Source: Methanobacteriota archaeon (GTDB lineage: Archaea > Methanobacteriota_B > Thermococci > Methanofastidiosales > Methanofastidiosaceae). From it: a stretch of 34,745 nucleotides of DNA. The stretch is taken from positions 1-34,745 of the forward strand of contig JAMNZA010000072.1 in the NCBI GenBank assembly GCA_023622545.1. Reading direction: 5' to 3'. Position numbers and translations under genes: made by a program. The notes below the pieces were generated by a model. It searched no databases, had not been told where the DNA came from, and saw nothing but the letters and a program-made list of their open reading frames with translations. How positions within the stretch are numbered: position 1 is the first letter of the stretch; every line of letters begins with the position of its first letter. Positions 16,605-25,539 of this stretch are shown piece after piece.

Positions 16605-16847
16605 CTAGATCATCTCCATGTTTATATATTGCGTAGAATTCACCAAGATACTTCTAAAGTAATTTTTGTATACAAACAATATTGTTAAAGAGACCAGTAC
16701 AAAGAATAGAAAGTTCAAAATGGTAAAGTCATTTTCAATATTATATTTTAATAAGAAATCTGTGTTAAAAACAGTGGAGATTGTTTTAGAAATAATAGCT
16801 AGTTCGCTTAGAATAACTAATGTAGATAATTTCCACATTGGATTCAT
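16605..16847 (-). CDS. Small membrane protein
   Basis: This 80-residue protein has no recognised family. It has two likely membrane helices, at about 5-27 (WKLSTLVILSELAIISKTIS) and 40-60 (ILNFLFFVLVSLTILFVY), and a short polar tail. The start at 16847 (MNPMWKL) is preferred, with AAGGA about 10 bases upstream; a TTG at 16871 is possible. It is the first gene of the unit leading into the RLAN and ATP-grasp genes, so it could be a membrane partner of that system. That link rests on position only. Confidence 0.55.
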   Translation of the reverse strand: MNPMWKLSTLVILSELAIISKTISTVFNTDFLLKYNIENDFTILNFLFFVLVSLTILFVYKNYFRSILVNSTQYINMEMI

Positions 16848-17005
16848 CTTTGTTTGTTCCTTGTCAAGCAATTAGTGAGTGCAATGGACTATCCATTATA
16901 TCTAAACTTGAATATCAACAACTACTTTTAAACCTTTCTATTGCTCACAGTAGGAAATCAACAAGAGTTAAATAATTAGGAATATTAGAAAAAGGTGGTG
17001 AATAC
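16848..17005. promoter_or_regulatory. Divergent intergenic region
   Basis: This 158-base region separates the small membrane protein and RLAN unit from a second small membrane protein. It holds ACTTTTAAACC (about 16923) as a possible core promoter. It also has an imperfect pair of elements, GTGAGTGCAAT near 16873 and ATTGCTCAC near 16941, in inverted orientation. No other gene is visible. The A/T-rich sequence makes these weak signals. Confidence 0.35.
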
Positions 17006-17218
17006 ATGAATAAACTTACAATACCCTATTTAATTGCTGGTATATTTATATATATTAATGGAATTAGAGTATATTTTCAAGGTGACTTCATTGGAATGTT
17101 AATTTACACATGCATTGCATGGATTCTATTTTTGATGGCCTATTATTCTAACAAGAAAAAACCAAAAGAAACAGATAGTCTCGGAGAACCTTTTACAACT
17201 GGAGGAGAATCAAATTAG
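17006..17218 (+). CDS. Small two-helix membrane protein
   Basis: This 70-residue protein has no recognised family. Hydrophobic helices lie at about 6-22 and 28-48, followed by a charged cytoplasmic-type tail starting SNKKKPKET. The ribosome-binding site is unusually strong, with AAAGGTGGTG about 5 bases before the ATG. That supports a real gene despite its size. It stands alone, divergent from the RLAN unit and 74 bases before SerRS. Confidence 0.7.
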   Translation: MNKLTIPYLIAGIFIYINGIRVYFQGDFIGMLIYTCIAWILFLMAYYSNKKKPKETDSLGEPFTTGGESN

Positions 17219-17292
17219 ATATACTCAATTTAATTATATTTATTGGGTCAAAACTTTTATATATAAATAAAGAAAGCGGGTATTGTGATAAA

Positions 17293-18825
17293 ATGAAACT
17301 CCTTTTAGATGCCGAGTATCTCCTAAGTAAGGAATTGACAGGGGATGGAGTTCAAAAAATAAAGAAATATATCTCTGATGAAACAAAAGACATTTTGTAC
17401 AAAGGATTGCCAAAAGACAAACTTTCAGAAGCCCCTAAGATTTTGGAATCAAACATTTCTCGAGATGCCATCTCTATTAAAATTGAAAGTGGCACATATG
17501 TTAGGGCGCATTCAGTAGCCATAAGACTAAAGAACTCAATATCTTCTCTTTTAGGAAAGGAGTTTAAAGTTGGTATAAAAAAAGTAACAGGTAAGACTTA
17601 CACTTTATCACTTGAACTTGATAAAATTCCAAAAGATCCAATCAAAATACCTTTTGTTGAAAATATCTCTATTGAAGGTAATAATGCAATATTGGTCCTT
17701 ACTAATTTAGATGAAGAGTTTCTTACTAAAAATTATGTTGATAGAATAATTAATTTATTTTATGAAAAAGTTGAGGCTCAGTTTTGGGGTGGTAAGGGTG
17801 AGCATTGGGAATTAATATCAAAGAGTGAAAACAAAGAACCTATAACTACAAAAGATCCTACCTCTGAATTGTTGGCACTAGGATGGCTAAAACAAGGACC
17901 AAGTCAAGGCCAATGGTTTTACCATGCGCCAATAGCTGCACTACTAAGAACTATGGAAAGAATAGCAGTTGAAGAAGTATTAAAACCTCTGGGTTTTATT
18001 GAGGTAATTGCACCAAAAATGGTACCTTTTGAAATTTGGGAAAAAACTGGGCATCTATCCGGAAGCGAACCAGAAATATATTATATATCCCCTCCCATTT
18101 CTAGAGATATCTCTGTATGGGAAGAAGTTATTGACCTATATAAGATAACAAAAAAAGCCTATGTTGAGAAAATACGTGAAAGGATGAGGGATCCAATAGG
18201 GGGCATGACATATGCACAGTGTCCTCCTATGTATTGGGCTTTTGATGGAAAGACTATTGATGATTCTGAGTTTCCAGTTTTAATTTACGATAAAAGTGGC
18301 CCCTCTTACAGATGGGAAGCAGGTGGAAGGCAAGGCATTGAAAGAGTAAATGAATTCTGGAGAATAGAACCTGTATTTATCGGATATCCTGAACAGTTAA
18401 TTGAACTTAAAGAGAAAATGATGGAAAGATACGCATACGTATTTAACAAAATATTCGAAATTGAATGGAGAACTGCATGGGTAACTCCATTTTATATGGC
18501 ACAAGCAGGGCAAACTGGAATTGAAAAGGAAACAGAAAGAATCAAAGGTACTGTTGATTATGAATCTTGGATCCCTTCAAGGGGTAGCAGAGAAGAAAGT
18601 GAATGGCTAGAATTTCAGAATCTTTCTATCGTTGGAGATAAATACACTAAGGCGTTTTCTATTAAATCATCAAAAAACAAAGAATTATGGTCTGGATGCT
18701 CTGGAATTGGCCTTCAACGATGGACAGTTTCTTTCTTAGCTCAAAAAGGTCTTGATTCTGATAACTGGCCGAAAGAATTTAAGAAATACCTAGGTGAATT
18801 CCCAAGACAGATTAAGTTTGTTTAA
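17293..18825 (+). CDS. serS: Type 2 (methanogen-type) seryl-tRNA synthetase
   Basis: This enzyme charges tRNA-Ser and belongs to the rare SerRS2 class found in methanogens. The 510 residues have the distinctive N-terminal tRNA-binding domain, unrelated to the coiled coil of ordinary SerRS. The catalytic core contains YAQCPPMYWAF, RWEAGGRQGIERVNEFWRIE and SGCSGIGLQRW. The active-site zinc ligands are predicted as C310, E359 and C469, matching the Cys-Glu-Cys set described for the Methanosarcina enzyme. A TATA-like TTTATATATAAA lies upstream and the ATG has no ribosome-binding site. A tRNA-Ser gene is present at 30464. Mis-annotation as ThrRS is excluded by these motifs. Confidence 0.96.
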   Translation: MKLLLDAEYLLSKELTGDGVQKIKKYISDETKDILYKGLPKDKLSEAPKILESNISRDAISIKIESGTYVRAHSVAIRLKNSISSLLGKEFKVGIKKVTGKTYTLSLELDKIPKDPIKIPFVENISIEGNNAILVLTNLDEEFLTKNYVDRIINLFYEKVEAQFWGGKGEHWELISKSENKEPITTKDPTSELLALGWLKQGPSQGQWFYHAPIAALLRTMERIAVEEVLKPLGFIEVIAPKMVPFEIWEKTGHLSGSEPEIYYISPPISRDISVWEEVIDLYKITKKAYVEKIRERMRDPIGGMTYAQCPPMYWAFDGKTIDDSEFPVLIYDKSGPSYRWEAGGRQGIERVNEFWRIEPVFIGYPEQLIELKEKMMERYAYVFNKIFEIEWRTAWVTPFYMAQAGQTGIEKETERIKGTVDYESWIPSRGSREESEWLEFQNLSIVGDKYTKAFSIKSSKNKELWSGCSGIGLQRWTVSFLAQKGLDSDNWPKEFKKYLGEFPRQIKFV

Positions 18826-19993
18826 TTGTTTCCCTTTTTTCTCTTTTTAAATAAATTAAGAAAACATCAATTAACGCAAATATAGCTAGTAAATAGAAGG
18901 CTTCCCTCCAAGTCAAAATGTCTGCAATATATCCTCCAACTGAAACAGCAAAGGATCCAAAGCCAAATATGCAAAGAGAACTAAATCCATAAAGAAGCCC
19001 CCTTATCTTTGGACTTCCCATTGATGCGGTAAGCATATTTTGAGCAGGCTGTGCAGCAAAATAAGAGAATCCCATTAACATTGAAAAGATAACAAATATT
19101 ATCGGGTTAGAAGTATTAGCAATTAAGGCAATAGAAATTGAAGCTATCAAAGTGAATATAAGTAATGGTTTTTTATATCCGAGTCTATCGGATATTTTTC
19201 CACCAAGAATTTGCCCCGGCATCCCAGCGACTATGAGTATCGTAGTTATTATTCCTCCTATCAGTACTCTAATAGATAAAACATCTTTAGCAAAAGTAGT
19301 CAATAGCAAAACTGTTCCAGTATAGAATAATCCTCTAAAAAGTAGGATTAGGATATATAACACAAATTTTTTTGATATCAATTTTCTTGTTTCTTGAAGA
19401 TACTTGAAGTCAAGATTTTCTTCATCTTGGATATAATCTTTGACCTTAGAATCTTTAATTGAAAAACTAATAGACAATAAAACTAATATCGGGATACTCC
19501 AAAATAGATAAGGATATTTCCATCCAATGTAGACCCCAACTGCAGCAGCTATTATAGGAGAAGAGGATTCACCTAAGTTCCCTAATAAACCATTAAATCC
19601 CATGGCTTTTCCCATGTCCTTTGGGTAAAGCTTAGATACTAGTGAGAGGCCTGCGGGGTGGTAAGTTCCTGCTCCGACGCCCAACAGTAATAAAGACAAC
19701 CATAGGCCAAGAGGACCATTTGATAAAACTATGCCTACAATTGATAATAAGAATAAACCTAGTCCAATTTTCATAACTTTTAAAGAGCCCACCCTATCGG
19801 AGAGTAGTCCTGATGGCAAAGCAAGTGCGCCAAAAGCCAAAAAAGAAATAAAAGCAAAAGATGCAGTTTCAGTATTTGTAAGATTTAACTCTGACCTTAT
19901 TAAGGGCAAAAGGGGTGCTAGAGTCAAAGTCATCGCATGTGTTATGGTATGACAAAAAGAAGCAAAATAAAGCACTCTTTTTTTAGAAACCAT
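18812..19993 (-). CDS. MFS transporter
   Basis: This 393-residue membrane protein has about 12 hydrophobic helices in two halves. The MFS signature between helices 2 and 3 reads LPSGLLSDRVGSLKVM, and the equivalent in the second half is GGKISDRLGYKKPLL. The substrate is not evident. The fold and length fit sugar, drug or organic-acid exporters. The 3' end overlaps serS by 14 bases. The ATG at 19993 has no ribosome-binding site but a TTTTTTAATATATT box about 25-30 bases upstream. It lies 37 bases downstream of the 38-residue basic protein gene on the same strand. Confidence 0.9.
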   Translation of the reverse strand: MVSKKRVLYFASFCHTITHAMTLTLAPLLPLIRSELNLTNTETASFAFISFLAFGALALPSGLLSDRVGSLKVMKIGLGLFLLSIVGIVLSNGPLGLWLSLLLLGVGAGTYHPAGLSLVSKLYPKDMGKAMGFNGLLGNLGESSSPIIAAAVGVYIGWKYPYLFWSIPILVLLSISFSIKDSKVKDYIQDEENLDFKYLQETRKLISKKFVLYILILLFRGLFYTGTVLLLTTFAKDVLSIRVLIGGIITTILIVAGMPGQILGGKISDRLGYKKPLLIFTLIASISIALIANTSNPIIFVIFSMLMGFSYFAAQPAQNMLTASMGSPKIRGLLYGFSSLCIFGFGSFAVSVGGYIADILTWREAFYLLAIFALIDVFLIYLKREKRETIKQT

Positions 19994-20030
19994 ATAAATT
20001 AATTAAAATAATATATTAAAAAAGTTTTGT

Positions 20031-20147
20031 CTAGCTTCTAATTGCTGGGTAGTATTTCTCTTTTTTCCTCTTTCTGAAATTAACCTTTTGAGGATATTTA
20101 CCACTTTTCTTAACGCTTCTCAAAAGATTTTTTATTCTTCTCCTCAT
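20031..20147 (-). CDS. Uncalled 38-residue, very basic protein
   Basis: This short gene encodes MRRRIKNLLRSVKKSGKYPQ followed by KVNFRKRKKEKYYPAIRS. About 16 of the 38 residues are Lys or Arg, with no Asp and a single Glu. AAGGTGA lies 5 bases before the ATG, and TTTTATAAAG is centred about 38 bases upstream, so both translation and transcription signals are in place. The composition suggests binding to rRNA or another nucleic acid. I do not recognise the family, and it is not eL39, eL40, eL41 or eS30 by eye. A ribosome-associated small protein is a possibility only. It is divergent from the glycosyltransferase at 20286. Confidence 0.65.
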   Translation of the reverse strand: MRRRIKNLLRSVKKSGKYPQKVNFRKRKKEKYYPAIRS

Positions 20148-20285
20148 GAATTCACCTTTTTCTTAAAGCATTTTCATTACTTTATAAAACTTTTTATTAA
20201 CTTACCTGGATTTAAAGATTATAATCGTTTTAGAGAATCAATTAATTATCTTAAGGCTTATAAATCTTCTTTTTATCTCATCCTC
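20148..20285. promoter_or_regulatory. Divergent promoters for the 38-residue gene and the glycosyltransferase
   Basis: On the minus strand TTTTATAAAG (20181-20190) precedes the 38-residue gene. On the plus strand CTTATAAAT (20257-20265) lies about 25 bases before the ATG at 20286, indicating a leaderless glycosyltransferase mRNA. An open frame crosses this gap from 20088 but shows no protein-like sequence. Confidence 0.55.
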
Positions 20286-20957
20286 ATGGATAGAGTATCC
20301 GTTATAATCCCTTCATTTAATGTTGAAAAAAGCATCAAAGAGGTCATAAATAGAATTCCAGAAGATATTTTTGAAATAATCGTCGTAGATGATGGAAGTA
20401 AGGATAACACTGGAAAAATTGCTAAAAAAACAAGAGCAAAAGTTGTTACTCACGAAGTAAACTGTGGTAAGGGAAGGGCAATGAGAACGGGGATCTCTAA
20501 TTCAAAGGGAGACATCATTGTTTTTCTTGACGCAGATCTTCAACATAAACCAGAAGATATACCAAGTCTTATTGAACCAATTCAAAATGGTAGGGCGGAT
20601 ATAACAATTGGTTCAAGATTGATAGGTGACATAAGTAATATGCCCATCCAGAGAAAGATAACTAATTTTAGTTCAACAGCTTTAATTAGATTATTTTTTG
20701 GAGTAAAAATATTGGATACACAATCTGGTTATAGGGCGATAAAAAGAGAATTTTTAGAAAAAATGAATTTAGAATCAAATCGTTATAATATTGAAACAGA
20801 AGTGTTAGCGTATGTAGGTAAGTTTCATATGAGAGTCGAGGAGGTACCAATTGAAACTATCTATGGAGATGAAAAATCTCATTTCAAAATGAGAGACATT
20901 ATAAAATTTATTTATCTTCTGTTTTATCTTAAACTTAATAAAATGAGAAAGAAATAA
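20286..20957 (+). CDS. Family 2 glycosyltransferase (polyprenyl-phosphate sugar synthase-like)
   Basis: This 223-residue GT-A enzyme resembles dolichyl-phosphate mannose/glucose synthases, which load a sugar onto a polyprenyl phosphate. Visible motifs are VSVIIPSFNVEKSI at the start, VVDDGSKDNT, the metal-binding DADLQH, SGYRAIKREF and IYGDEKSHF. No membrane helices are present beyond a hydrophobic C-terminal segment. The ATG at 20286 is chosen because the GT domain starts there and a TATA-like box fits. The extra 66 upstream codons are antisense to the 38-residue gene. It could supply sugars to the ALG7-like glycan pathway at 6766. Confidence 0.88.
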   Translation: MDRVSVIIPSFNVEKSIKEVINRIPEDIFEIIVVDDGSKDNTGKIAKKTRAKVVTHEVNCGKGRAMRTGISNSKGDIIVFLDADLQHKPEDIPSLIEPIQNGRADITIGSRLIGDISNMPIQRKITNFSSTALIRLFFGVKILDTQSGYRAIKREFLEKMNLESNRYNIETEVLAYVGKFHMRVEEVPIETIYGDEKSHFKMRDIIKFIYLLFYLKLNKMRKK

Positions 20958-20981
20958 ATACTCATAATATAGGTGTTCGAC

Positions 20982-21938
20982 ATGGACAAACGATTAGAAC
21001 TTATAACTAGAAACGCAGAAGAAATAGTAACGGAGGAAGAGATACAAACACTTATCTCAACAAAATCTCAACCTATTTGCTACTGCGGTTACGAAACTTC
21101 AGGTGACGTTCATCTTGGTCATCTTGTGACAATGTCAAAATTAAAGGACATGGAAAAAGCAGGATTTAAAGTCAAAGTATTATTTGCTGATTGGCACACG
21201 TGGCTTAACAGAAAAGGAAATTGGGAATGGATACACGAGCAGACATCGATTTGGGAAGAAACTTTTAAATCATTTGGATTAAAATCTGCCGAATATGTAT
21301 TAGGTTCTTCATTTGAAAGATCTTTAGAGTATATCGACGATGTTTTTACCTTATCTTTAGATACAACAATAAACAGAGCTCTTAGAAGTATGCAAGTAAT
21401 CGCAAGAGATATTGAGCATGCTAGAGTTTCTCAAGTATTATATCCGTTTCTACAGATTGTGGATATAAAATACCTTGGAGTAGATGTTGCAATTGGAGGA
21501 ATTGAGCAAAGAAAGATCCACATGCTTGGAAGAGAACTTGCTTCAAAAATTGATTATTCTCCATTTGTATGTGTTCATACTCCTCTCATTTCATCACTAA
21601 CTGGCCCCGGAGATAAAATGAGTTCTTCTAAACCTGAAAGTATGATTTCTGTAAGAGACGATGAAATGGCCATTAAGGAAAAAATTAATAAGGCCTACTG
21701 CCCTGTAGGCGTAAAGGAAGAGAATCCTCTACTCCAAATAGCCCGTTTGATACTATTTCCAAAGATTACTGGAGCTTTTCAGGTAAAAAGGCCAGAAAAA
21801 TATGGGGGCAATGTAGAATTTGATTCCTACGAATCACTTGAAAGGGCTTATCTATCCAAGGAATTACATCCAATGGATTTGAAGAAGTCAGTTATTGATT
21901 ATCTAGTCGATATAATAAGTGAGATAAGATCTGTATAG
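20982..21938 (+). CDS. tyrS: Tyrosyl-tRNA synthetase
   Basis: This class I enzyme charges tRNA-Tyr. The 318 residues follow the archaeal TyrRS plan without a separate anticodon-binding extension. HLGH is at 44-47 and KMSSS at 212-216. Tyr-binding residues Y34 and D161 align with those of the Methanocaldococcus enzyme, supporting Tyr over Trp. QVLYPFLQIVDIKYLGVDVA and KELHPMDLKK are also family-typical. The ATG at 20982 has AGGTG 6 bases upstream; a GTG at 20973 overlaps that box and is less likely. It is followed after 10 bases by aIF1A. Confidence 0.95.
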   Translation: MDKRLELITRNAEEIVTEEEIQTLISTKSQPICYCGYETSGDVHLGHLVTMSKLKDMEKAGFKVKVLFADWHTWLNRKGNWEWIHEQTSIWEETFKSFGLKSAEYVLGSSFERSLEYIDDVFTLSLDTTINRALRSMQVIARDIEHARVSQVLYPFLQIVDIKYLGVDVAIGGIEQRKIHMLGRELASKIDYSPFVCVHTPLISSLTGPGDKMSSSKPESMISVRDDEMAIKEKINKAYCPVGVKEENPLLQIARLILFPKITGAFQVKRPEKYGGNVEFDSYESLERAYLSKELHPMDLKKSVIDYLVDIISEIRSV

Positions 21939-21948
21939 GAGGGATTAT

Positions 21949-22257
21949 CTGAAATACGTAACAGGCACTAACGAGGAAGAACAGATCCAAAGAACAAGAA
22001 CTCCGCAAAAAGGAGAAGTGTTGGGAGTTGTTGATCAAATGCTCGGTGCAGGTAGAATGAAAGTTCGATGTACCGATGGAAAAGAGAGAGTTTGTTCAGT
22101 ACCGGGGAAATTTAAGAGAAAACTATGGATTAAAATGGGAATGGTCGTTCTGGTAGAGCCATGGGAAATTAAGGGTGACGAAAGAGGAAATATTATCTAC
22201 CGATATTCAAGAGCCCAGACAAAGTGGCTAATTGATAACGGCTACATGACTCTTTAG
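21949..22257 (+). CDS. eif1a: Translation initiation factor aIF1A, probable CTG start
   Basis: aIF1A binds the A site of the small subunit during initiation. The OB-fold core is clear: VLGVVDQMLGAGRMKVRCTD, then KFKRKLWIKMGMVVLVEPWE. A GTG at 22018 would cut off the conserved basic N-terminal tail. The same frame continues upstream as KYVTGTNEEEQIQRTRTPQK, with RTP expected in this family, back to a CTG at 21949. GGAGG ends 6 bases before that CTG, and no ATG, GTG or TTG occurs in frame between the tyrS stop and 22018. The CTG start gives 102 residues, a normal length. aIF1A-Rio1-Dim2 is a conserved archaeal order. Confidence 0.88.
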   Translation: MKYVTGTNEEEQIQRTRTPQKGEVLGVVDQMLGAGRMKVRCTDGKERVCSVPGKFKRKLWIKMGMVVLVEPWEIKGDERGNIIYRYSRAQTKWLIDNGYMTL

Positions 22258-22260
22258 ACT

Positions 22261-23034
22261 ATGGGCGACATTGATAATCATATTCATGTTTATGAAAAAA
22301 AGAAAGATATTAAGAATCTGAAGCATGAAAGAGTAGAACGAGATTCAGAAATATTTAAAGTCAGAGATGAAGTTTTTGATCAATCAACAAGACTTACTCT
22401 CTTTAAACTAATGAATAACGGATATATTGAATCTTTAAACGGCGAGATTGCAACAGGAAAAGAGGCAAATGTCTTTTATGGAAAGAATCGCGAAGGAAAA
22501 GAAATTGCCGTTAAAATATACAGAATTGCAACTTCTAACTTCAATAAGATGTATTCTTATCTCGTGGGCGATCCAAGATTTTATTATACTAAAAAAGATA
22601 AGAGAAGTACTGTATTTGCATGGGCAAAAAGAGAATTTAAGAATCTAAAAACTGCAAGTGAAGTGATAGATGTTCCAAAACCTATTATAGTAAGGAATAA
22701 TGTTTTGATAATGGAGTTTTTAGGTAAAAATATGAAATCATATCCAACTCTTAAGGATAAAAAACCAAAAGATCCTGAAAAAGAGTTTAACTTAATAATC
22801 GAAAATATAAATAAGCTTTACAAAGCTGGCTTAATACACGCTGATTTAAGTGAATACAACATATTGATGGGCAAGAAGATTTATTTCATTGATTTTGCCC
22901 AAGGGACAATAAAGAATAACGTCATGGCCCAAGATTTCCTTAAAAGAGACGTTGAGAACATTACAAGATTTTATTCAAATTATATAGAAGTTTCAGATGT
23001 CAACGAAACACTGAAGGGGATATTAAATGAGTGA
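22261..23034 (+). CDS. rio1: Rio1 atypical protein kinase
   Basis: Rio1 is an ATPase/kinase in late small-subunit maturation. The 257 residues contain the Rio1-specific start of the kinase domain, with GEIATGKEANVFYG and IAVKIYRIATSNF. The flexible-loop region GDPRFYY follows. The catalytic loop is HADLSEYNIL and the metal-binding segment is IDFAQGT. It starts 3 bases after aIF1A and its stop overlaps Dim2 by 8 bases, so the genes are cotranslated. Its partner functions, Nob1 and Dim2, are also in the window. Confidence 0.95.
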   Translation: MGDIDNHIHVYEKKKDIKNLKHERVERDSEIFKVRDEVFDQSTRLTLFKLMNNGYIESLNGEIATGKEANVFYGKNREGKEIAVKIYRIATSNFNKMYSYLVGDPRFYYTKKDKRSTVFAWAKREFKNLKTASEVIDVPKPIIVRNNVLIMEFLGKNMKSYPTLKDKKPKDPEKEFNLIIENINKLYKAGLIHADLSEYNILMGKKIYFIDFAQGTIKNNVMAQDFLKRDVENITRFYSNYIEVSDVNETLKGILNE

Positions 23035-23584
23035 AGAATTTGTTAAGATACCTCAAGATCGGCTGGGTGTCCTCATCGGAAAAGATGGGGAAGTCAAAAG
23101 ACTTATTGAAAAGAAACTTTCAGTAAAACTTGAGATAGATAGTGAAGAAGGCCTTATTTCCATATTCCAAAAAGAAGGTGCTGAGGATCCTCTAAATTTG
23201 TGGAAAGCAAGAGATATTGTAAGGGCTATCGGTAGAGGTTTCCCTTTTGAAAAAGCCTCAAAAATATTTAGTGACTATTATGTATTTGAAATGCTTTATC
23301 TTCCTGATTACTTAGGTAAATCTGCCAAGGCTTGGGAAAGACAGAGAAGCAGAATAATTGGTAAAGACGGCAGCACAAGAAAAACTATTGAAGATTTAAC
23401 AAGTTCCGATATTTGTGTCTATGGAAAAACTGTATCTATAATAGGGGATTTCGACGGTGTTGCAGATGCAAGAGAAGCACTAGAGATGATACTTGAAGGA
23501 AAACCACACTCTATAGTGTATAGATATTTAGAAAAAAGGAAAAAAGATAAAGTTAGAGATTTTGGAGAAAATAAATCTCTTTAA
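23027..23584 (+). CDS. KH-domain rRNA-processing protein (archaeal Dim2/Pno1)
   Basis: This 185-residue protein has two KH domains and matches archaeal Dim2, which binds the 3' end of pre-16S rRNA and assists Nob1. The first GxxG is LIGKDGEV near residues 16-23; the second is [13 protein letters not shown] near 106-118. The central GFPFEKA and C-terminal [18 protein letters not shown] are hallmarks of the family. The gene overlaps rio1 by 8 bases. It converges with acs, with the last 4 bases shared. Confidence 0.93.
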   Translation: MSEEFVKIPQDRLGVLIGKDGEVKRLIEKKLSVKLEIDSEEGLISIFQKEGAEDPLNLWKARDIVRAIGRGFPFEKASKIFSDYYVFEMLYLPDYLGKSAKAWERQRSRIIGKDGSTRKTIEDLTSSDICVYGKTVSIIGDFDGVADAREALEMILEGKPHSIVYRYLEKRKKDKVRDFGENKSL

Positions 23585-25539
23585 CTTTCAATTACTTCAT
23601 ATTGTTTTTTTAGATTGTCAATGACTTCAGGTTCAGTAAGTGTAGTTGTGTCACCAAGAACCTTTCCTTCTGCTATATCCTTTAGAAGTCTTCTCATTAT
23701 CTTTCCACTTCTAGTCTTTGGCAATTCACTCGAAAATATTACTTTTCTTGGTTTTGCAATAGGGCCTATTTTCTTTGAAACGTGCTCTCTTATTGAATCC
23801 TCTAAATCAAAGTCTTTGTCTATATTGTCTCTTAAAACAATAAATGCAACTATTGCTTGTCCAGTAATTTCGTGAGTAATACCTACAACAGCTGCCTCTG
23901 CAACAGAAGGATGAGAAACTAAGGCACTTTCAACTTCCATAGTTCCTATCCTATGTCCCGCTATTGAAAGAACATCGTCTACCCTTCCAAGCAACATTAG
24001 ATAACCTTCGCTATCTCTTCTGGCTCCGTCCCCAGTAAAATAATATTTCCCTCCCCATTTACCCCAATATTTTTCTAAATATTTTTCTTCATCTCCGTAG
24101 ATTCCCTTTAACATCGAAGGCCATGGCTGTTTTAAAACAAGATACCCCCCTTCATCAGGTTCAACTGGGTTACCAGATTCGTTTAGTATGTCAATGGACA
24201 CTCCAGGAAATGGAAATCCTGAATGCCCTGGCTTCATAGTATGGTAACCTGGAAGTGTAGTTATCATTATCATGCCTGTTTCTGTCTGCCACCATGTATC
24301 TACGATAGGACATCTTTTCTTTCCGATGTTAGTATAGTACCATATCCAAGCTTCGGGATTTATAGGCTCACCAACGCTTCCAAGTAATCTCAATGTTTCG
24401 AGAGAATATGGGGCTATTAATTCGGCTCCTGCTTTCATGAACGCTCTAATTGCTGTCGGTGCAGTATAGAAGATAGTTATACCATATTTGTCTATTATTC
24501 TCCAGTATCTATCCATCTCTGGCCAGTCAGGAGCACCTTCGTACATAAACAAAGTGGCTCCAACTGCTAGAGGTCCATAGACAATGTAACTGTGTCCTGT
24601 GATCCATCCAATATCTGCAGTACACCAGAATACATCTTGATCTTTCATATCAAATATTAATTTACTTGTAGTATACGCTCCTGTTAAATATCCACCAGTT
24701 GAGTGAACTACCCCTTTGGGTTTTCCAGTTGTTCCTGAAGTATACAAAATAAATAAGCTATCGTCTGAATTCATTGATTCAGGCTCGCAATAAGGATCTA
24801 CTTCATCTGCAAGTTCATGCCACCAAAAATCTTTTCCTTTTTTTATCCTGAGAGGAAATTCGCCTCTCTTTATGATTAATACATTTTCAATCGAAGGAGT
24901 ATCTTTAACGGCATAATCGGAATCATGTTTTAATGGAATCAAGCTTCCTCGTCTGTATCCTCCATCTGCAGTTATTAGTAATTTGGCTTTACAATCATTA
25001 ATTCTGTCTCTTAAAGCTTCAGAGCTAAAACCACCAAACACTGCCATATGTATAGCACCAATTCTTGCGCACGCTAGCATTGCAATTACAGCTTCAGGGA
25101 TCATAGGCATGTATATGGCTACTCGGTCCCCCTTGTTTACTCCGAGTTTTTTTAGTACATTGGCAAATTTGTTTACTTCTCTGTATAAATCCCAATAAGT
25201 CAAAGTCTTGGTATCTCCTGGTTCACCTTCCCAAATAATAGCTGCCTTGTTCCTTCTTCCATTCTTAATATGTCTATCAACACAGTTATAGCATACATTT
25301 ATCTCCCCCCCAACAAACCATTTGGAATGAGGAGGATCCCAATCCAAGACTTTTTCCCATTTTTTGTACCAAGTTAGCTCAGAAGCGTATGTTGCCCAAA
25401 ACCCTTCTGGGTCTTTTTCAGCTTTTTTGAATATTTCTTCGCTTGTTATATAAGCATTATTTTTAAAATCGGTAGATGGGTAAAATCTTCTGAATTCTGT
25501 TAACAATCCTTCAAGAGACTTCCCCTTTGTAGACACCAT
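23581..25539 (-). CDS. acs: Acetyl-CoA synthetase (AMP-forming)
   Basis: This enzyme activates acetate, or a close short-chain acid, to acetyl-CoA through acetyl-AMP. The 652 residues are full length. Motifs include [15 protein letters not shown] (ATP loop), [41 protein letters not shown], and the catalytic lysine in [11 protein letters not shown]. The Trp that limits the acyl pocket in Acs lies in the WWQTE segment, favouring acetate. GGAGAG is about 6 bases before the ATG, and ACTTATAAAGG near 25635 is a candidate promoter. In methanogens Acs usually supplies cell carbon from acetate. Confidence 0.95.
   Translation of the reverse strand: MVSTKGKSLEGLLTEFRRFYPSTDFKNNAYITSEEIFKKAEKDPEGFWATYASELTWYKKWEKVLDWDPPHSKWFVGGEINVCYNCVDRHIKNGRRNKAAIIWEGEPGDTKTLTYWDLYREVNKFANVLKKLGVNKGDRVAIYMPMIPEAVIAMLACARIGAIHMAVFGGFSSEALRDRINDCKAKLLITADGGYRRGSLIPLKHDSDYAVKDTPSIENVLIIKRGEFPLRIKKGKDFWWHELADEVDPYCEPESMNSDDSLFILYTSGTTGKPKGVVHSTGGYLTGAYTTSKLIFDMKDQDVFWCTADIGWITGHSYIVYGPLAVGATLFMYEGAPDWPEMDRYWRIIDKYGITIFYTAPTAIRAFMKAGAELIAPYSLETLRLLGSVGEPINPEAWIWYYTNIGKKRCPIVDTWWQTETGMIMITTLPGYHTMKPGHSGFPFPGVSIDILNESGNPVEPDEGGYLVLKQPWPSMLKGIYGDEEKYLEKYWGKWGGKYYFTGDGARRDSEGYLMLLGRVDDVLSIAGHRIGTMEVESALVSHPSVAEAAVVGITHEITGQAIVAFIVLRDNIDKDFDLEDSIREHVSKKIGPIAKPRKVIFSSELPKTRSGKIMRRLLKDIAEGKVLGDTTTLTEPEVIDNLKKQYEVIES

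Noticed and set aside
16386-16688. Plus-strand open frame opposite the RLAN gene
   Set aside because: It is antisense to a gene with a recognisable family signature, and its sequence has no protein-like features.
16873-16949. Imperfect inverted pair GTGAGTGCAAT / ATTGCTCAC
   Set aside because: The arms differ in length and are about 60 bases apart in A/T-rich DNA, so chance is likely.
20088-20285. N-terminal extension of the glycosyltransferase (66 extra codons)
   Set aside because: The extension is not glycosyltransferase-like, lacks a ribosome-binding site and is antisense to the 38-residue basic gene. A TATA-like box fits the ATG at 20286.
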